In this document: piece after piece, positions 35,422 through 43,806 of the stretch
Numbering within the stretch: the first letter of the stretch is position 1
Layout: the number at the start of each line of letters is the position of its first letter
NCBI GenBank assembly: GCA_050246875.1
Contig: JBFWVF010000003.1
Location: 186,001-250,000 of the forward strand
Direction: 5' to 3'
DNA: 64,000 bases
Source: SHWB01 sp050246875
GTDB taxonomy: Bacteria; Pseudomonadota; Alphaproteobacteria; UBA6615
Notes under the pieces: generated by a model
What the model saw: the letters and a program-made list of their open reading frames with translations, nothing else
Database searches by the model: none
What the model was told of the DNA's origin: nothing
Program-made: the position numbers and the translations under genes

Positions 35422-35619
35422 TCAGCCCGTCGTCGTCTCGCCGTCGGCCGCATCGTCCGGAGCGGCGTCCGCCGGCACCCCGGCGGTGTCGTCGGCAGGC
35501 TCTCCCTCGCGCTGGGCGGCCTTGCGCTCCTCGCGCTTGCGCAGCTTCTCCTCGCGCTTCGCTTCCTTGGAGCGATTGCGCTCGGCGCGCTGGTGGCGAT
35601 AGTTCGGCTTGAAGGGCAT
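35422..35619 (-). CDS. Small highly charged protein of unknown function
   Basis: A 65-residue protein: the first half is a strongly basic helix (FKPNYRHQRAERNRSKEAKREEKLRKREERKA), the second half is acidic and Ala/Asp-rich and probably disordered. The composition suggests nucleic-acid or ribosome binding, but this is inference. It sits between cspA and the 82-residue protein on the same strand, so the three could share a transcript. Confidence 0.65.
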   Translation of the reverse strand: MPFKPNYRHQRAERNRSKEAKREEKLRKREERKAAQREGEPADDTAGVPADAAPDDAADGETTTG

Positions 35620-35672
35620 CGCCTGTTCTCCGGACTACGGTCGGCCGGCGCCGACCGGCATTACGGACGCGA

Positions 35673-35698
35673 AGGGGCGCCAGTCGCCCGGCGCCCCT
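35673..35698 (-). terminator. Hairpin after the cold-shock gene
   Basis: A perfect 9-bp stem (AGGGGCGCC, 35673-35681, with GGCGCCCCT, 35690-35698) with an eight-base loop begins 34 bases past the cspA stop. There is no U-tract after it, so it may act as a weak terminator or as a 3' stabiliser of the short mRNA. Confidence 0.5.
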
Positions 35699-35732
35699 CC
35701 TGTCGAACAGCGGGCCCCTGGGGGCCGGCGGA

Positions 35733-35942
35733 TCAGACGGCCTTGAGGTTCTCGGCCGAGGACTTGCCGCGCTTCGGGTCGCGCTGCTCCTCGAACGAGA
35801 CCTTCTGGCCCTCGTTCAGGCTGCGCATGCCGGCGCGCTCGACGGCCGAGATGTGGACGAAAACGTCCGGGCCGCCCGACTCCGGCTGAATGAAGCCGTA
35901 GCCCTTGGTGCTGTTGAACCACTTAACGGTGCCGATGGGCAT
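35733..35942 (-). CDS. cspA: Cold-shock family protein
   Basis: A 69-residue single cold-shock domain. MPIGTVKWFNSTKGYGFIQPESGGPDVFVHI contains the RNP1 (KGYGFI) and RNP2 (VFVHI) motifs that bind single-stranded RNA and DNA. Such proteins melt mRNA structure. ATG at 35942 is preceded by TTGGAGGA. A comparatively AT-rich leader of nearly 190 bases separates it from hisN and may carry post-transcriptional control, as is common for cold-shock genes. Confidence 0.96.
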   Translation of the reverse strand: MPIGTVKWFNSTKGYGFIQPESGGPDVFVHISAVERAGMRSLNEGQKVSFEEQRDPKRGKSSAENLKAV

Positions 35943-36133
35943 CGCTGTCCTCCAATAGATATCGACGCCGCCCACGATGGGAGACGCATCAGACTGTGTC
36001 GAGGATTGGCAGCGATCCGCAGGCCCGAAGGCGTAGAGAGGGCCGTCAGTCCGTACAGAATGACCGGCATATACATGGACCGGATCGACCGCCGGATCAA
36101 GGACACGATAGATTATTTCGCAGGCAGTCCCGC
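35943..36133 (-). promoter_or_regulatory. Long leader region of the cold-shock gene
   Basis: This 191-base gap lies between the hisN stop and the cspA ATG, both on the minus strand. It is less GC-rich than its surroundings and has TTGATC and TATATG-like words about 21 bases apart, a poor promoter by spacing. The TTGGAGGA ribosome binding site is at its cspA end. I see no terminator for hisN in it. A structured 5' leader is likely but not demonstrated. Confidence 0.4.
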
Positions 36134-36931
36134 TCAGTCGGCGAGCGCGGCCACCGCCTCGCGGTGCAGCGCGGCATCGCCCGCGGCCAGCACGCGGCCG
36201 TCGGAAGCGAGGCCGAGGGGCCGGCCGCGCCAGTCGCTGATCACCCCCCCGGCACCCTCCAGCACGGGCACGTGCGAGCAGAAGTCGTAGGGCTTCATGC
36301 CGCCCTCGACGGCGATGTCGGCATGGCCGCTGGCGATCAGGCCGTAGGCCAGGCAGTCGGTGCCGTAGCGGGTGTAGCGGGCGCGGTCGGCGACCCGGCG
36401 GAAGGCGGCGAAATCGGCCGGGTCGGCGAACATTTCCGGCGCCGTGGCGAACAGGCTCGCGGTGGCGAGACCGCCGCAGGGGCGCGTGCGGACGGGCACC
36501 GCGTCGCCGCCGTCGCGCTCGTGCAGGGTCGGCCGCCCGGCGACGCCGATCCAGCGCTCGCCGAGCGCCGGGTGGTCGATGATGCCGATCACCGGCCGGC
36601 CGTCGCGGACGAGGGCGATCAGCGTGCCCCACACCGGCACGCCGGTGATGAAGGCCCGCGTGCCGTCGATGGGATCGAGCACCCAGACGTGGTCGGCGCC
36701 GGTGCGCTCGCCGCCGTGCTCCTCGCCGAGGATGCCGTGGGCCGGTACGCGCTCGGCCAGCAGCCGGCGCATCGCCGTCTCGGCATCGCGGTCGGCGATC
36801 GTCACCGGGCTGGCGTCGGACTTGGCGTCGACCGCGAAGGGCTGGCGGAAATGGCGCAGGCTCACGGCACGCGCGGCGGCCGCGAGGCCGCGCGCGAGGT
36901 CGAGGAGGGCGTCGTCGTCGCTGTCGTTCAC
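36134..36931 (-). CDS. hisN: Inositol monophosphatase family protein (HisN-like histidinol-phosphatase)
   Basis: A 265-residue Mg-dependent phosphatase. GILGEEHGG near residue 65 and VWVLDPIDGTRAFITG near residue 80 are the metal-binding motifs; GGMKPYDFCSHVPVLEGAGGVISDW near residue 211 is the third. The pattern DPIDGTRAFITG with the late PYDF segment is typical of the HisN-type histidinol-phosphatases of alphaproteobacteria, which complete histidine synthesis. The GTG at 36931, with AGGATC upstream, gives the normal N-terminus; an ATG at 36970 would add 13 atypical residues. Other inositol-phosphatase activities cannot be excluded. Confidence 0.85.
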   Translation of the reverse strand: MNDSDDDALLDLARGLAAAARAVSLRHFRQPFAVDAKSDASPVTIADRDAETAMRRLLAERVPAHGILGEEHGGERTGADHVWVLDPIDGTRAFITGVPVWGTLIALVRDGRPVIGIIDHPALGERWIGVAGRPTLHERDGGDAVPVRTRPCGGLATASLFATAPEMFADPADFAAFRRVADRARYTRYGTDCLAYGLIASGHADIAVEGGMKPYDFCSHVPVLEGAGGVISDWRGRPLGLASDGRVLAAGDAALHREAVAALAD

Positions 36932-36980
36932 GGGACGATCCTGCCACGCCGGCCGCCGGCGGGCGATCATCCCCGCGCGA

Positions 36981-37532
36981 TCAGTTGGCCGGCAGCGGCA
37001 GCGGGCTGTCCGATTGCTGGTTGAGCCAGACGAGCAGCGCCGCGCGGTCCTCGGCCTTGGCGATGCCGGCGAAGGTCATCTTGGTCTTCGGCACCATGCC
37101 CTTGGGATTGGTGAGGAAGGCGTTCAGCTTCTCGAAGTCCCAGGTGCTGCCCATGCTGGCCATCGAGTCGGAATACGCGAAACCTTCCACGTGCGCCGTC
37201 TTGCCGCCGACCACGCCCCACAGGTTCGGCCCGACCTTGGTCGGCCCGCCCTTGTCGAAGGAATGGCAGGCGATGCACTTTTTCGCCTGCTTCTCGCCGT
37301 CGGCCGGGCTGGCGGCAGCCAGCAGCGGCGCCAGCGGCTTCTGCTCCTCCGGCGCCGCGGCGGCGGTCGCCTCGCCGGCGCCCGCGACCTCGACCGGATA
37401 GGCGTAGTGGTGCTCGACCGGGCCGTGGTGGCCGCCGTCCCACATCTTGTTGATGAAGATGCCGATCGTCACGGCGAACAGCAGGGCCACGAGACCCGCT
37501 CCGAAGACCTTGTTGAGGTCCGCACTGGACAT
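36981..37532 (-). CDS. cycM: Membrane-anchored cytochrome c
   Basis: A 183-residue protein. Residues 10-28 form an uncleaved N-terminal membrane anchor (GAGLVALLFAVTIGIFINK). A linker of about 50 residues follows, then a class I cytochrome c domain with heme motif CIACH near residue 85, GPNLWGVVGG near residue 101 and the axial Met in KTKMTFAG near residue 150. Such CycM-type cytochromes pass electrons from the bc1 complex to cytochrome oxidase. Divergent kdsB and pheA beside it are a conserved alphaproteobacterial arrangement. ATG at 37532 begins MSSADLNKVFG. Confidence 0.93.
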   Translation of the reverse strand: MSSADLNKVFGAGLVALLFAVTIGIFINKMWDGGHHGPVEHHYAYPVEVAGAGEATAAAAPEEQKPLAPLLAAASPADGEKQAKKCIACHSFDKGGPTKVGPNLWGVVGGKTAHVEGFAYSDSMASMGSTWDFEKLNAFLTNPKGMVPKTKMTFAGIAKAEDRAALLVWLNQQSDSPLPLPAN

Positions 37533-37699
37533 GGGCGATCGATCCCTTCGCACGCGCTTGCCGCCGGTCCCGCCGCACATGGCCCGACAGCCCGAACAGG
37601 ACTGGTCGCAGCGGGTGGCCGTTGTATACCGTCGCTGCCGCGGGGTGGCCTAGCCGGCCCGCCCGCGCGCGGCATTACGTCGCACAAATCGGGACCGCC

Positions 37700-38455
37700 A
37701 TGGCCGCCACGCTGTCGCCCGTCGTCCTCATTCCCGCCCGCATGGCCTCGACGCGCCTGCCAGGCAAGCCGCTCGCCGACATCGCCGGGGCGCCGATGAT
37801 CGTGCAGTGCGTGCGCCGCGCCACCGAGGCCGCCGTCGGTCCGGTCGCCGTCGCCGCCGCCGAGGCGGAAATCGTCGCCGCCGTCGAGGCGGCGGGGGGG
37901 CGGGCGGTGCTGACCGACCCGGCGCATCCCTCCGGCTCCGACCGTATCCACGAGGCGCTCGCCCGCATCGACCCCGACGGGCGCCACGACGCCGTGGTCA
38001 ACCTGCAGGGCGACCTGCCGACCCTCGACCCGGCGCTGGTGCGCGCCGCCGTTGCGGCGCTGGCGGAGACCGGCGCCGACATCGCCACCGTCGCCGCGCC
38101 CATCGTGCGCGCCGAGGAGCGTGCCGATCCCAACGTCGTCAAGGCCGTGGTGTCGCTGGCCGACGGCGCCCGGGTCGGCCGCGCGCTCTATTTCAGCCGC
38201 GCCACCGTGCCCTCCGGCGACGGCCCCCTCTACCATCACATCGGCCTCTACGTTTACCGCCGTGCGGCGCTCGCCCGTTTCGTCGCCCTGCCGGCGAGCC
38301 CGCTGGAATTGCGCGAACGATTGGAACAATTGCGCGCGCTGGAGGCCGGAATGAGCATCGCGGTTGGCATCGTTGACACCGTCCCGCTCGGTGTCGATAC
38401 TCCCGCCGACCTCGAACGGGCCCGGAAGATGCTCGCTCAAGTATCTGGAAACTAA
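37700..38455 (+). CDS. kdsB: 3-deoxy-manno-octulosonate cytidylyltransferase
   Basis: A 251-residue nucleotidyltransferase that makes CMP-KDO for lipopolysaccharide. It has IPARMASTRLPGKPLADIAGAPMI near residue 12, HPSGSDRIHEAL near residue 75, NLQGDLPTLDPALV near residue 100 with the metal Asp, and HHIGLYVYRRAALARF near residue 179. The final ELRERLEQLRALEAGM segment is typical. ATG at 37700 was chosen over the upstream in-frame start because the conserved fold begins there. pheA follows 18 bases later. Confidence 0.95.
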   Translation: MAATLSPVVLIPARMASTRLPGKPLADIAGAPMIVQCVRRATEAAVGPVAVAAAEAEIVAAVEAAGGRAVLTDPAHPSGSDRIHEALARIDPDGRHDAVVNLQGDLPTLDPALVRAAVAALAETGADIATVAAPIVRAEERADPNVVKAVVSLADGARVGRALYFSRATVPSGDGPLYHHIGLYVYRRAALARFVALPASPLELRERLEQLRALEAGMSIAVGIVDTVPLGVDTPADLERARKMLAQVSGN

Positions 38456-38473
38456 AACGAAAACGGCCCCACG

Positions 38474-39328
38474 ATGTCCGCCACAGACCCGGCCCGTACC
38501 ATCGCCTTCCAGGGCGTGCTCGGCGCCAACTCCCACATCGCCTGCAACGAGGCCTTCCCGGACCTGACGCCGCTGCCCTGCGCGACGTTCGAGGACGCCT
38601 TCGCCGCGGTCGAGACGGAGCGCACGGCGGCGCTGGCGATGATCCCGATCGAGAACTCGCTCGGCGGCCGCGTCGCCGACATCCACCACCTGCTGCCGAA
38701 CTCCTCGCTCTACATCGTCGGCGAGCACTTCCTGCCCATCCAGTACAAGCTCGCCGCCCCGAAAGGCGCGACGCTCGAAGGGCTCAAGGAGGTGTGGAGC
38801 CACGTGCAGGCGCTGGCCCAGTGCCGCGAGCAGATCCGCGACCTCGGCCTCAAGCCGGTGACGCGCGCCGATACCGCCGGCGCGGCGCTGGAAGTCGCCG
38901 AGATGGGCGATCCGTCCATCGCCGCCGTGTGCCCCGGCCTCGCCGCCGAGCTCTATGGCCTCGACGTGCTGCGCAACCGCTTCGAGGACCGCATCGGCAA
39001 CACCACGCGCTTCATCATCATGTCGCGCGCGCGCAAGGACCCCGAGCCCGGCAACGGGCCGTGCATGACCTCGCTCATCTTCCAGGTCCGCTCGGTACCG
39101 GCGGCGCTCTACAAGGCGCTCGGCGGCTTCGCCACCAACGGCGTCAACATCACCAAGCTCGAAAGCTACCTGTCGGGCGAGCACTTCAACGTGGCGCTGT
39201 TCTACGCCGAGATCGAGGGCCACCCGGCCGACCTGCCGGTCGCCCGCGCGCTCGAGGAACTCGACTACTTCTCGACGCGGATGCGCATCCTCGGCGTCTA
39301 CAAGGCGCACGACTTCCGGCGGAAATAG
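38474..39328 (+). CDS. pheA: Prephenate dehydratase
   Basis: A 284-residue monofunctional prephenate dehydratase that makes phenylpyruvate. The catalytic domain (about 1-185) shows FQGVLGANSHIA, ALAMIPIENSLGGRV near residue 55 and GNTTRFIIMSR near residue 175, with the Thr needed for catalysis. The C-terminal ACT domain (about 195-280) has GALxxxL- and KLESYLSGE-like Phe-binding segments, so feedback inhibition is expected. It supplies the activity that the fused region of the chorismate mutase at 32156 seems to have lost. Confidence 0.96.
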   Translation: MSATDPARTIAFQGVLGANSHIACNEAFPDLTPLPCATFEDAFAAVETERTAALAMIPIENSLGGRVADIHHLLPNSSLYIVGEHFLPIQYKLAAPKGATLEGLKEVWSHVQALAQCREQIRDLGLKPVTRADTAGAALEVAEMGDPSIAAVCPGLAAELYGLDVLRNRFEDRIGNTTRFIIMSRARKDPEPGNGPCMTSLIFQVRSVPAALYKALGGFATNGVNITKLESYLSGEHFNVALFYAEIEGHPADLPVARALEELDYFSTRMRILGVYKAHDFRRK

Positions 39329-39371
39329 GGCCGGTCTTGCCCTGGAGTGCGCCGGGACATCGCGCGGCAGG

Positions 39372-39680
39372 TCAGCCGGCAAGTGCCCGGATGACCGCAT
39401 CGGGTTCACGCTCGATGACCCGCAGCAGGATGCGCGCCGAACGTTCCGGTGTGCGGCGTCCGTGCTCCCAGTCGCGTACCGCCGAGACGGCAAATCCGAA
39501 ACGGTCGGCGAAGCGCGCCTGGCTAAGGCCCAGTCGTATGCGCACCGCGCGCACGTCGACTTCATCCGCGGTCGGCACATGAACGGTGGCGCGGGAGGCA
39601 TCACCCCTGCCGTAGGCGATGGCGTCCTCGAGGCCGGCGCGGATGCCCTCGAAAACGCTCGTCTTCCGATTCCTTGCCAT
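39372..39680 (-). CDS. Helix-turn-helix antitoxin (HigA/NadS-like)
   Basis: A 102-residue protein with a C-terminal XRE-type helix-turn-helix: VRAVRIRLGLSQARFADRFGFAVSAVRDWEHGRR near residue 43. The N-terminal 40 residues would contact the toxin. Its ATG shares one base with the stop of the upstream RelE/HigB-like gene (TGATG). Toxin-first order and an HTH antitoxin are typical of HigBA modules, where the antitoxin binds an operator palindrome; a suitable palindrome is at 40041-40071. Confidence 0.9.
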   Translation of the reverse strand: MARNRKTSVFEGIRAGLEDAIAYGRGDASRATVHVPTADEVDVRAVRIRLGLSQARFADRFGFAVSAVRDWEHGRRTPERSARILLRVIEREPDAVIRALAG

Positions 39681-40048
39681 CACGGCCTCCGGTAACTGGC
39701 AACAAGTCGCTGGACCGCGTCGGCGAGTTCCTTCTTCTCGCGCGCCGACAGGTCGTCCTGTTCGTTCTTCGCGTAGACATAAAGCAGGAAGACCGGCATG
39801 CGTTCGTCCCGGACGTAGTAAATCACGCGCGCGCCGCCCCGTTTGCCCCGGCCGCTCGCTTGCCAGCGCACCTTGCGCAATCCCCGTGTGCCCGGAATGA
39901 CATCGCCGATGTCGGGATTGCGAGCGACTGCATCGATGAGCCGGTCGATCTCCCCGTCCTTCAGCAACCCTGCAACCGAACTGTCGAAGCTTCGCGTCCG
40001 GGCGACCGTGTGGGGCGGGAGGATCACACGAGCAAATATATAAGGCAT
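39680..40048 (-). CDS. RelE/HigB-like toxin
   Basis: A 122-residue RelE/ParE-superfamily toxin. The core is recognisable: NPDIGDVIPGTRGLRKVRW near residue 42, SGRGKRGGARVIYYV near residue 64, then FLLYVYAKNEQDDLSAREKKELADAVQRLV to the end. These proteins cut mRNA at the ribosome when unopposed. The ATG at 40048 lies inside an operator-like palindrome; family members usually begin about 13 residues later, and a GTG at codon 8 is an alternative. The antitoxin follows with a one-base overlap. Confidence 0.9.
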   Translation of the reverse strand: MPYIFARVILPPHTVARTRSFDSSVAGLLKDGEIDRLIDAVARNPDIGDVIPGTRGLRKVRWQASGRGKRGGARVIYYVRDERMPVFLLYVYAKNEQDDLSAREKKELADAVQRLVASYRRP

Positions 40049-40071
40049 TGCCTCACTACGGCAATGCCTTA
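40041..40071. promoter_or_regulatory. Perfect 12-bp inverted repeat, probable toxin-antitoxin operator
   Basis: TAAGGCATTGCC (40041-40052) and GGCAATGCCTTA (40060-40071) are perfect complements around TCACTAC. The site overlaps the first codons of the toxin as annotated and lies just downstream of the coq9 stop. Position and symmetry fit an operator bound by the HTH antitoxin. As RNA it would also hide the toxin start codon in a hairpin. Confidence 0.65.
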
Positions 40072-40097
40072 TGCTTCTTGTGTCAAGAATTTGCCGG

Positions 40098-40787
40098 TCA
40101 GGCGGCGCGGCGGCGAGCGGCGAGGCCGGCCAGCGTGCGCGCCAGCCGGGCCGCCGGCCGCGCGGCGCCGGCGAGTCCCTGGATGCGCGCGCGCAGCTTC
40201 GGGATGCGGCCGACATCGGCGAGACGGCGGTCGAGGAAGGCGCGCGTGGCGGCCTGACCCTCGCTGCGGTCGCCGGCCAGCACCAGCAGCGTCGCCGACC
40301 ACACGGCGGCCAGCGTCGCCCGCTTGGTGTACCAGGAAAAGTCGCTCGTCCGGTCGCCGGCCCGCCACCAGATCTCGTCGACGGTGCGCGCCAGCAGCCG
40401 CGCCGCCAGCGCGGCGTGGCCGGGCAGCGCCAGAAAGGCCAGCGCGCGGCGCAGCGCCTCGCCCTGCGGCGCGAGCCAGGCGATGCGGGCGTCGAGCGCA
40501 GCGCGGATGCGCGCCGTCGTGCCACCGCCACCCTCGCGGGCCGCGTCGATCGCCACCGCCATCGCGGCATCGCCGTCGGCGCTCCACAGCGCCAGCGCGT
40601 CGCGCGCACCGCGCGGGAAGGCGCGCGCCAGCGTCACGCGGTCGGCGCCGGCGTCGCGCGCCCCGTGGCGCAGCGCGGCGGCGCTCCAGCCGTCGAACGG
40701 CACATGCGCCAGCGTCGCGGCGAGGATGCGCGCGCGCGCCGCCGCCAGCCGCTCCGCGGCCTCCCGCTGCGGATCGTCAGCGGCCAC
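40098..40787 (-). CDS. COQ9 family protein
   Basis: A 229-residue, mostly helical protein of the COQ9 family, which binds isoprenoid lipids and supports ubiquinone hydroxylation. The TetR-like fold is indicated by ARARILAATLAHVPFDGWSAAALRHGARDAG near residue 18, then EIWWRAGDRTSDFSWYTKRATLAAVWSATLLVLAGDRSEG near residue 137, the most conserved part of the family. The start overlaps the end of def by 11 bases, so the two are co-translated. Ubiquinone is needed by the succinate dehydrogenase in this window. Confidence 0.9.
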   Translation of the reverse strand: MAADDPQREAAERLAAARARILAATLAHVPFDGWSAAALRHGARDAGADRVTLARAFPRGARDALALWSADGDAAMAVAIDAAREGGGGTTARIRAALDARIAWLAPQGEALRRALAFLALPGHAALAARLLARTVDEIWWRAGDRTSDFSWYTKRATLAAVWSATLLVLAGDRSEGQAATRAFLDRRLADVGRIPKLRARIQGLAGAARPAARLARTLAGLAARRRAA

Positions 40788-41397
40788 CGGCGCCGGCCTC
40801 CTGCGCCAGCTCGTCCCAGTCCTCGTCGTCCGCCTCGTCCCCTTCGGCCTCGTCGCCGCCCTTCGCGGCGCTGGCGCGGCGCAGCTCCTCGACGAAGCCG
40901 AACTGCGAGAAGTCCTCGACGCGCATCGGATAGAGGATGCCGTCGAGGTGGTCGCATTCGTGCTGGATAACGCGGGCGTGGAAGCCCTCCACCACGCGCT
41001 CGACCACCACGCCCTCGAGAGTCTGGAAGCGGTAGCGGATGCGGCTGAAGCGCGGCACCGGGCCGGCGAGGCCGGGCACCGACAGGCAGGCCTCGAAGGC
41101 CGTCTCCTTCTCCGGCCCCAGCGGCTCGATCAGCGGATTGACCATCACCGTCGGCGGCACGCCGTCGCCGCCCTCCTCGCCTTCCTCGGCGAGGCGTTCG
41201 GCCGGCACCTGCACGACGATCAGGCGCCACGGCATGTGCACCTGCGGCGCGGCGAGACCGGCGCCGTCGGCGTCGATCATCGTCTCGATCATGGCCTCGG
41301 CGAGGCGGCGAACGGCCGGCGCCGTCGGGTCGGGGACGGTCTGCGCCACCTGGCGCAGGATCGGGTGGCCCATGCGGGCGATCTTGAGGATTGGCAT
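40777..41397 (-). CDS. def: Peptide deformylase
   Basis: A 206-residue Fe-dependent deformylase that removes the formyl group from nascent proteins. The three motifs are GAGLAAPQV near residue 45, EACLSVPG near residue 102 (canonical EGCLS, here Ala for Gly) and QHECDHLDG near residue 144 with the metal His pair and catalytic Glu. A long acidic tail from about residue 175 (GDEAEGDEADDEDWDE) is beyond the usual C-terminus. The divergence from canonical motif 2 leaves activity likely but worth noting; a second, classical def may exist elsewhere in the genome. Confidence 0.92.
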   Translation of the reverse strand: MPILKIARMGHPILRQVAQTVPDPTAPAVRRLAEAMIETMIDADGAGLAAPQVHMPWRLIVVQVPAERLAEEGEEGGDGVPPTVMVNPLIEPLGPEKETAFEACLSVPGLAGPVPRFSRIRYRFQTLEGVVVERVVEGFHARVIQHECDHLDGILYPMRVEDFSQFGFVEELRRASAAKGGDEAEGDEADDEDWDELAQEAGAGGR

Positions 41398-41548
41398 GAC
41401 CGCCGCAATATGGGCCGGGGCGGCCGCGCCGGCAACGCCGGCCGGCGCCGGGGCGGGGCGGGGGCGGCGCGGGGTGACGGCCGCGCGCGGCGGGCGGTAT
41501 GCTCGCGGGACGGGGCGCTCAGACCCCGGCAGCGAGGACGTACCGGCG

Positions 41549-42394
41549 ATGGCGGCGCTGACCTGGGTCGACGGCGAGTGGCGCGAGGGCAACGTGCCGT
41601 TGATCGGCTCGCTGTCGCATTCCTCGTGGATGGCCTCGGTCGCCTTCGACGGCGCCCGCGCCTTCGAGGGCGTCACGCCGGACCTCGACCGCCACTGCGC
41701 CCGCGTCGTCCGGTCGGCCCAGGCGCTCGGCCTCGCGCCGATGCTGTCGGCCGGCGAGATCGAGGAGATCGCGCGCGACGGCGTCGCCCGCTACCCGGCC
41801 GGGACGGCGCTCTACATCCGCCCGCTGTTCTTCTGCGAGCAGGGCATGCCGATGATCCTGCCCGACCCGGAGACGACGCGCTTCGCCATGGTCTTCGTCG
41901 AGGCGCCGATGCCGCAGGGCGGCGGCTTCACCGCCTGCCTGTCGCCCTACCGCCGCCCGTCGCCGGACACGGCGCCGACCGAGGCCAAGGCCGCCTGCCT
42001 CTACCCGCAGTCGTCGCGCGCCCTGCGGGACGCCGTCGACCGCGGCTACGGCAACTGCGTGATGCTCGACCCGCTGGGCACGGTGGCCGAACTGGCCACC
42101 GCCAATATCTGGCTGGTGAAGGACGGCGTCGCCATCACGCCGTCGCCCAACGGCACCTTCCTCAACGGCATCACCCGCCAGCGCATCGCCGGCCTGCTGC
42201 GCGCCGACGGCATCGCGGTGGAGGAACGCCCCGTTCACCCCGGCGAACTGCGCGTCGCCGACGAGATCTTCAGCAGCGGCAATTTCGGCAAGGTGCAGCC
42301 GGTCATCCGTTACGAGGACCGCGACCTGCAGCCCGGTCCGGTCTACCGCCGCGCGCGCGAACTCTACTGGGACTTCGCGCACAGCCGGCGATAG
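41549..42394 (+). CDS. Class IV aminotransferase (branched-chain type)
   Basis: A 281-residue fold-type IV PLP enzyme. GEWREGNVPLIGSLSHSSWMASVAFDGARAF near residue 9 matches the start of branched-chain aminotransferases. The Lys for PLP lies in DTAPTEAKAACLYPQS near residue 143, and ELATANIWLVKDGVAITPSPNGTFLNGITR near residue 180 forms the cofactor phosphate cup. D-amino acid aminotransferase or aminodeoxychorismate lyase are less likely given the Thr/Gly pattern of that segment. ilvE function is probable but substrate range is open. Confidence 0.88.
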   Translation: MAALTWVDGEWREGNVPLIGSLSHSSWMASVAFDGARAFEGVTPDLDRHCARVVRSAQALGLAPMLSAGEIEEIARDGVARYPAGTALYIRPLFFCEQGMPMILPDPETTRFAMVFVEAPMPQGGGFTACLSPYRRPSPDTAPTEAKAACLYPQSSRALRDAVDRGYGNCVMLDPLGTVAELATANIWLVKDGVAITPSPNGTFLNGITRQRIAGLLRADGIAVEERPVHPGELRVADEIFSSGNFGKVQPVIRYEDRDLQPGPVYRRARELYWDFAHSRR

Positions 42395-42404
42395 CGGCCT
42401 CGAC

Positions 42405-42444
42405 AAAAGAAAACGGCGGACGGCACATCCTGCGCCGCCCGCCG
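42405..42444 (-). terminator. Rho-independent terminator of the LLM oxidoreductase gene
   Basis: On the minus strand a GC-rich stem (GGCGGGCGGC paired with GCCGTCCGCC, one G-U pair, nine-base loop) is followed directly by GTTTTCTTTTG. It lies 27 bases past the stop of the oxidoreductase gene. Read on the plus strand the hairpin may also slow transcription from the convergent aminotransferase gene. Confidence 0.75.
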
Positions 42445-42470
42445 CGTACCTGCCCTGCCTGGGCCGGAGC

Positions 42471-43706
42471 CTATTCCGCCGCGACCGCGAAGTCGGGAAC
42501 CTCGAGTTCGGGGCGTACCTTCTCCATGAACAGGCGGATCTCCTCGATCACGCTGTCCTTGGGCTGCTGGGCGAAGTGCCAGATCAGCGTGATGTACTCG
42601 AACGGGCACTTGGCGAAGATCGCCTGGTAGTAACGGATCGCCTCGTCGACCGTGCCGCCGGCGAGGAAGCTGGTGCCCTGCATGGCGTCGAAGGCCGCCT
42701 TGTCGGTGCCGTCGGCCGGGTCGACGCTGTGGTTGGCGAACATCGAGTAGAAGTTCTTGAAGATGTCGATGTCGTACTTCATCACGCGCTTCTCGAGGTC
42801 GGCGCGGTCCTTGGCGAGGCGCGTCTGGCGCACGATGTTCTGCCGCTCGCCCAGCTTGAAGCTGTGGCCGTAATGCGCGGCGCGCTGCTGGTAGGTCTTG
42901 GCCAGCTCGACGACGACGTCGCTGGGGTTGAAGTAGCACGGGTGGAAACCGTGCCTGGCGCAGAACTCGATGGTCGGCGGGCTGCGATGCACGCCTATGA
43001 ACACCGGCGGGTACGGATCCTGCAGCGGCTTCGGCACGACGCAGATGCGGCGCACGTTGCCGGCGTCGTCGATCTCGCCCGGCGCGCCGGCCTTGCGCGC
43101 GATCTTGACGCCCGGATAGCCCTCGACGCCGGTCTCGATCGGGAACGGCGCCTGGTAGGAGGTGCCGCGCAGCTCGACCGTCTCCTTGGTCCAGCAGTCG
43201 AGCACCATCTGCACGCGCTCCTCGAACACCTCGCGGTTCTTGCGGTCGACCTCGCCGCCGTCCGAGGAGGTGGCCATGGCGCCGGAGGCCTGGCCGAGGA
43301 TGTTGGTCCAGCGCGACTGGTAGCCGCGCGCGAAGCCGACGAAGTACTTGCCCTTCGTCAGGTGGTCGATGATCGCCGTCTCCTCGGCGACGCGGATCGG
43401 ATCCTGCGTCGACATCACGTAGCCGAGCGCGCCGACGCGCATCTGTGTCAGGTGGTTGGCCCAGTAGGCATTGAGCACGCCGGGGTTCGGCCCGACCTCG
43501 TAACCCTCGGAGTGCAGGTGGTGCTCGATCGTCGAGCAGCCCCACACGCCCATCTGGTCGCAGGCCTTGATGATGTCCGTCCATTCGTGGACGACGCGCT
43601 GATAGAGATCGACATTGGCGCCGAGCGGGCGTTTGGCCATGCGGTCGGCCTCGTTCTCGGCCGGCATCACCGGGTAGAGCTGAATGATGATCTTGGGCAG
43701 CGCCAT
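42471..43706 (-). CDS. LLM class flavin-dependent oxidoreductase
   Basis: A 411-residue luciferase-like monooxygenase-fold protein. Family features include GVWGCSTIEHHLHSEGYEVGPNPGVLNAY near residue 53, with the EHH motif of the flavin site, FVGFARGYQSRW near residue 122 and PPVFIGVHRSPPTIEF near residue 233. LLM enzymes use reduced FMN or F420 to oxidise diverse substrates; a separate reductase would be needed, and none is adjacent. It has its own terminator, and a dyad 100 bases upstream suggests control by the IclR protein encoded just upstream. Substrate unknown. Confidence 0.9.
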   Translation of the reverse strand: MALPKIIIQLYPVMPAENEADRMAKRPLGANVDLYQRVVHEWTDIIKACDQMGVWGCSTIEHHLHSEGYEVGPNPGVLNAYWANHLTQMRVGALGYVMSTQDPIRVAEETAIIDHLTKGKYFVGFARGYQSRWTNILGQASGAMATSSDGGEVDRKNREVFEERVQMVLDCWTKETVELRGTSYQAPFPIETGVEGYPGVKIARKAGAPGEIDDAGNVRRICVVPKPLQDPYPPVFIGVHRSPPTIEFCARHGFHPCYFNPSDVVVELAKTYQQRAAHYGHSFKLGERQNIVRQTRLAKDRADLEKRVMKYDIDIFKNFYSMFANHSVDPADGTDKAAFDAMQGTSFLAGGTVDEAIRYYQAIFAKCPFEYITLIWHFAQQPKDSVIEEIRLFMEKVRPELEVPDFAVAAE

Positions 43707-43806
43707 GACGATCCTCTCCCTGGTCGGCGGGCGTCCTGCCCCGTCGGGTTTGCGGCGCGCACCCTAGCGTCGGCCGGCCGCGAACGGCAACGCCGGTACC
43801 GCGTAA

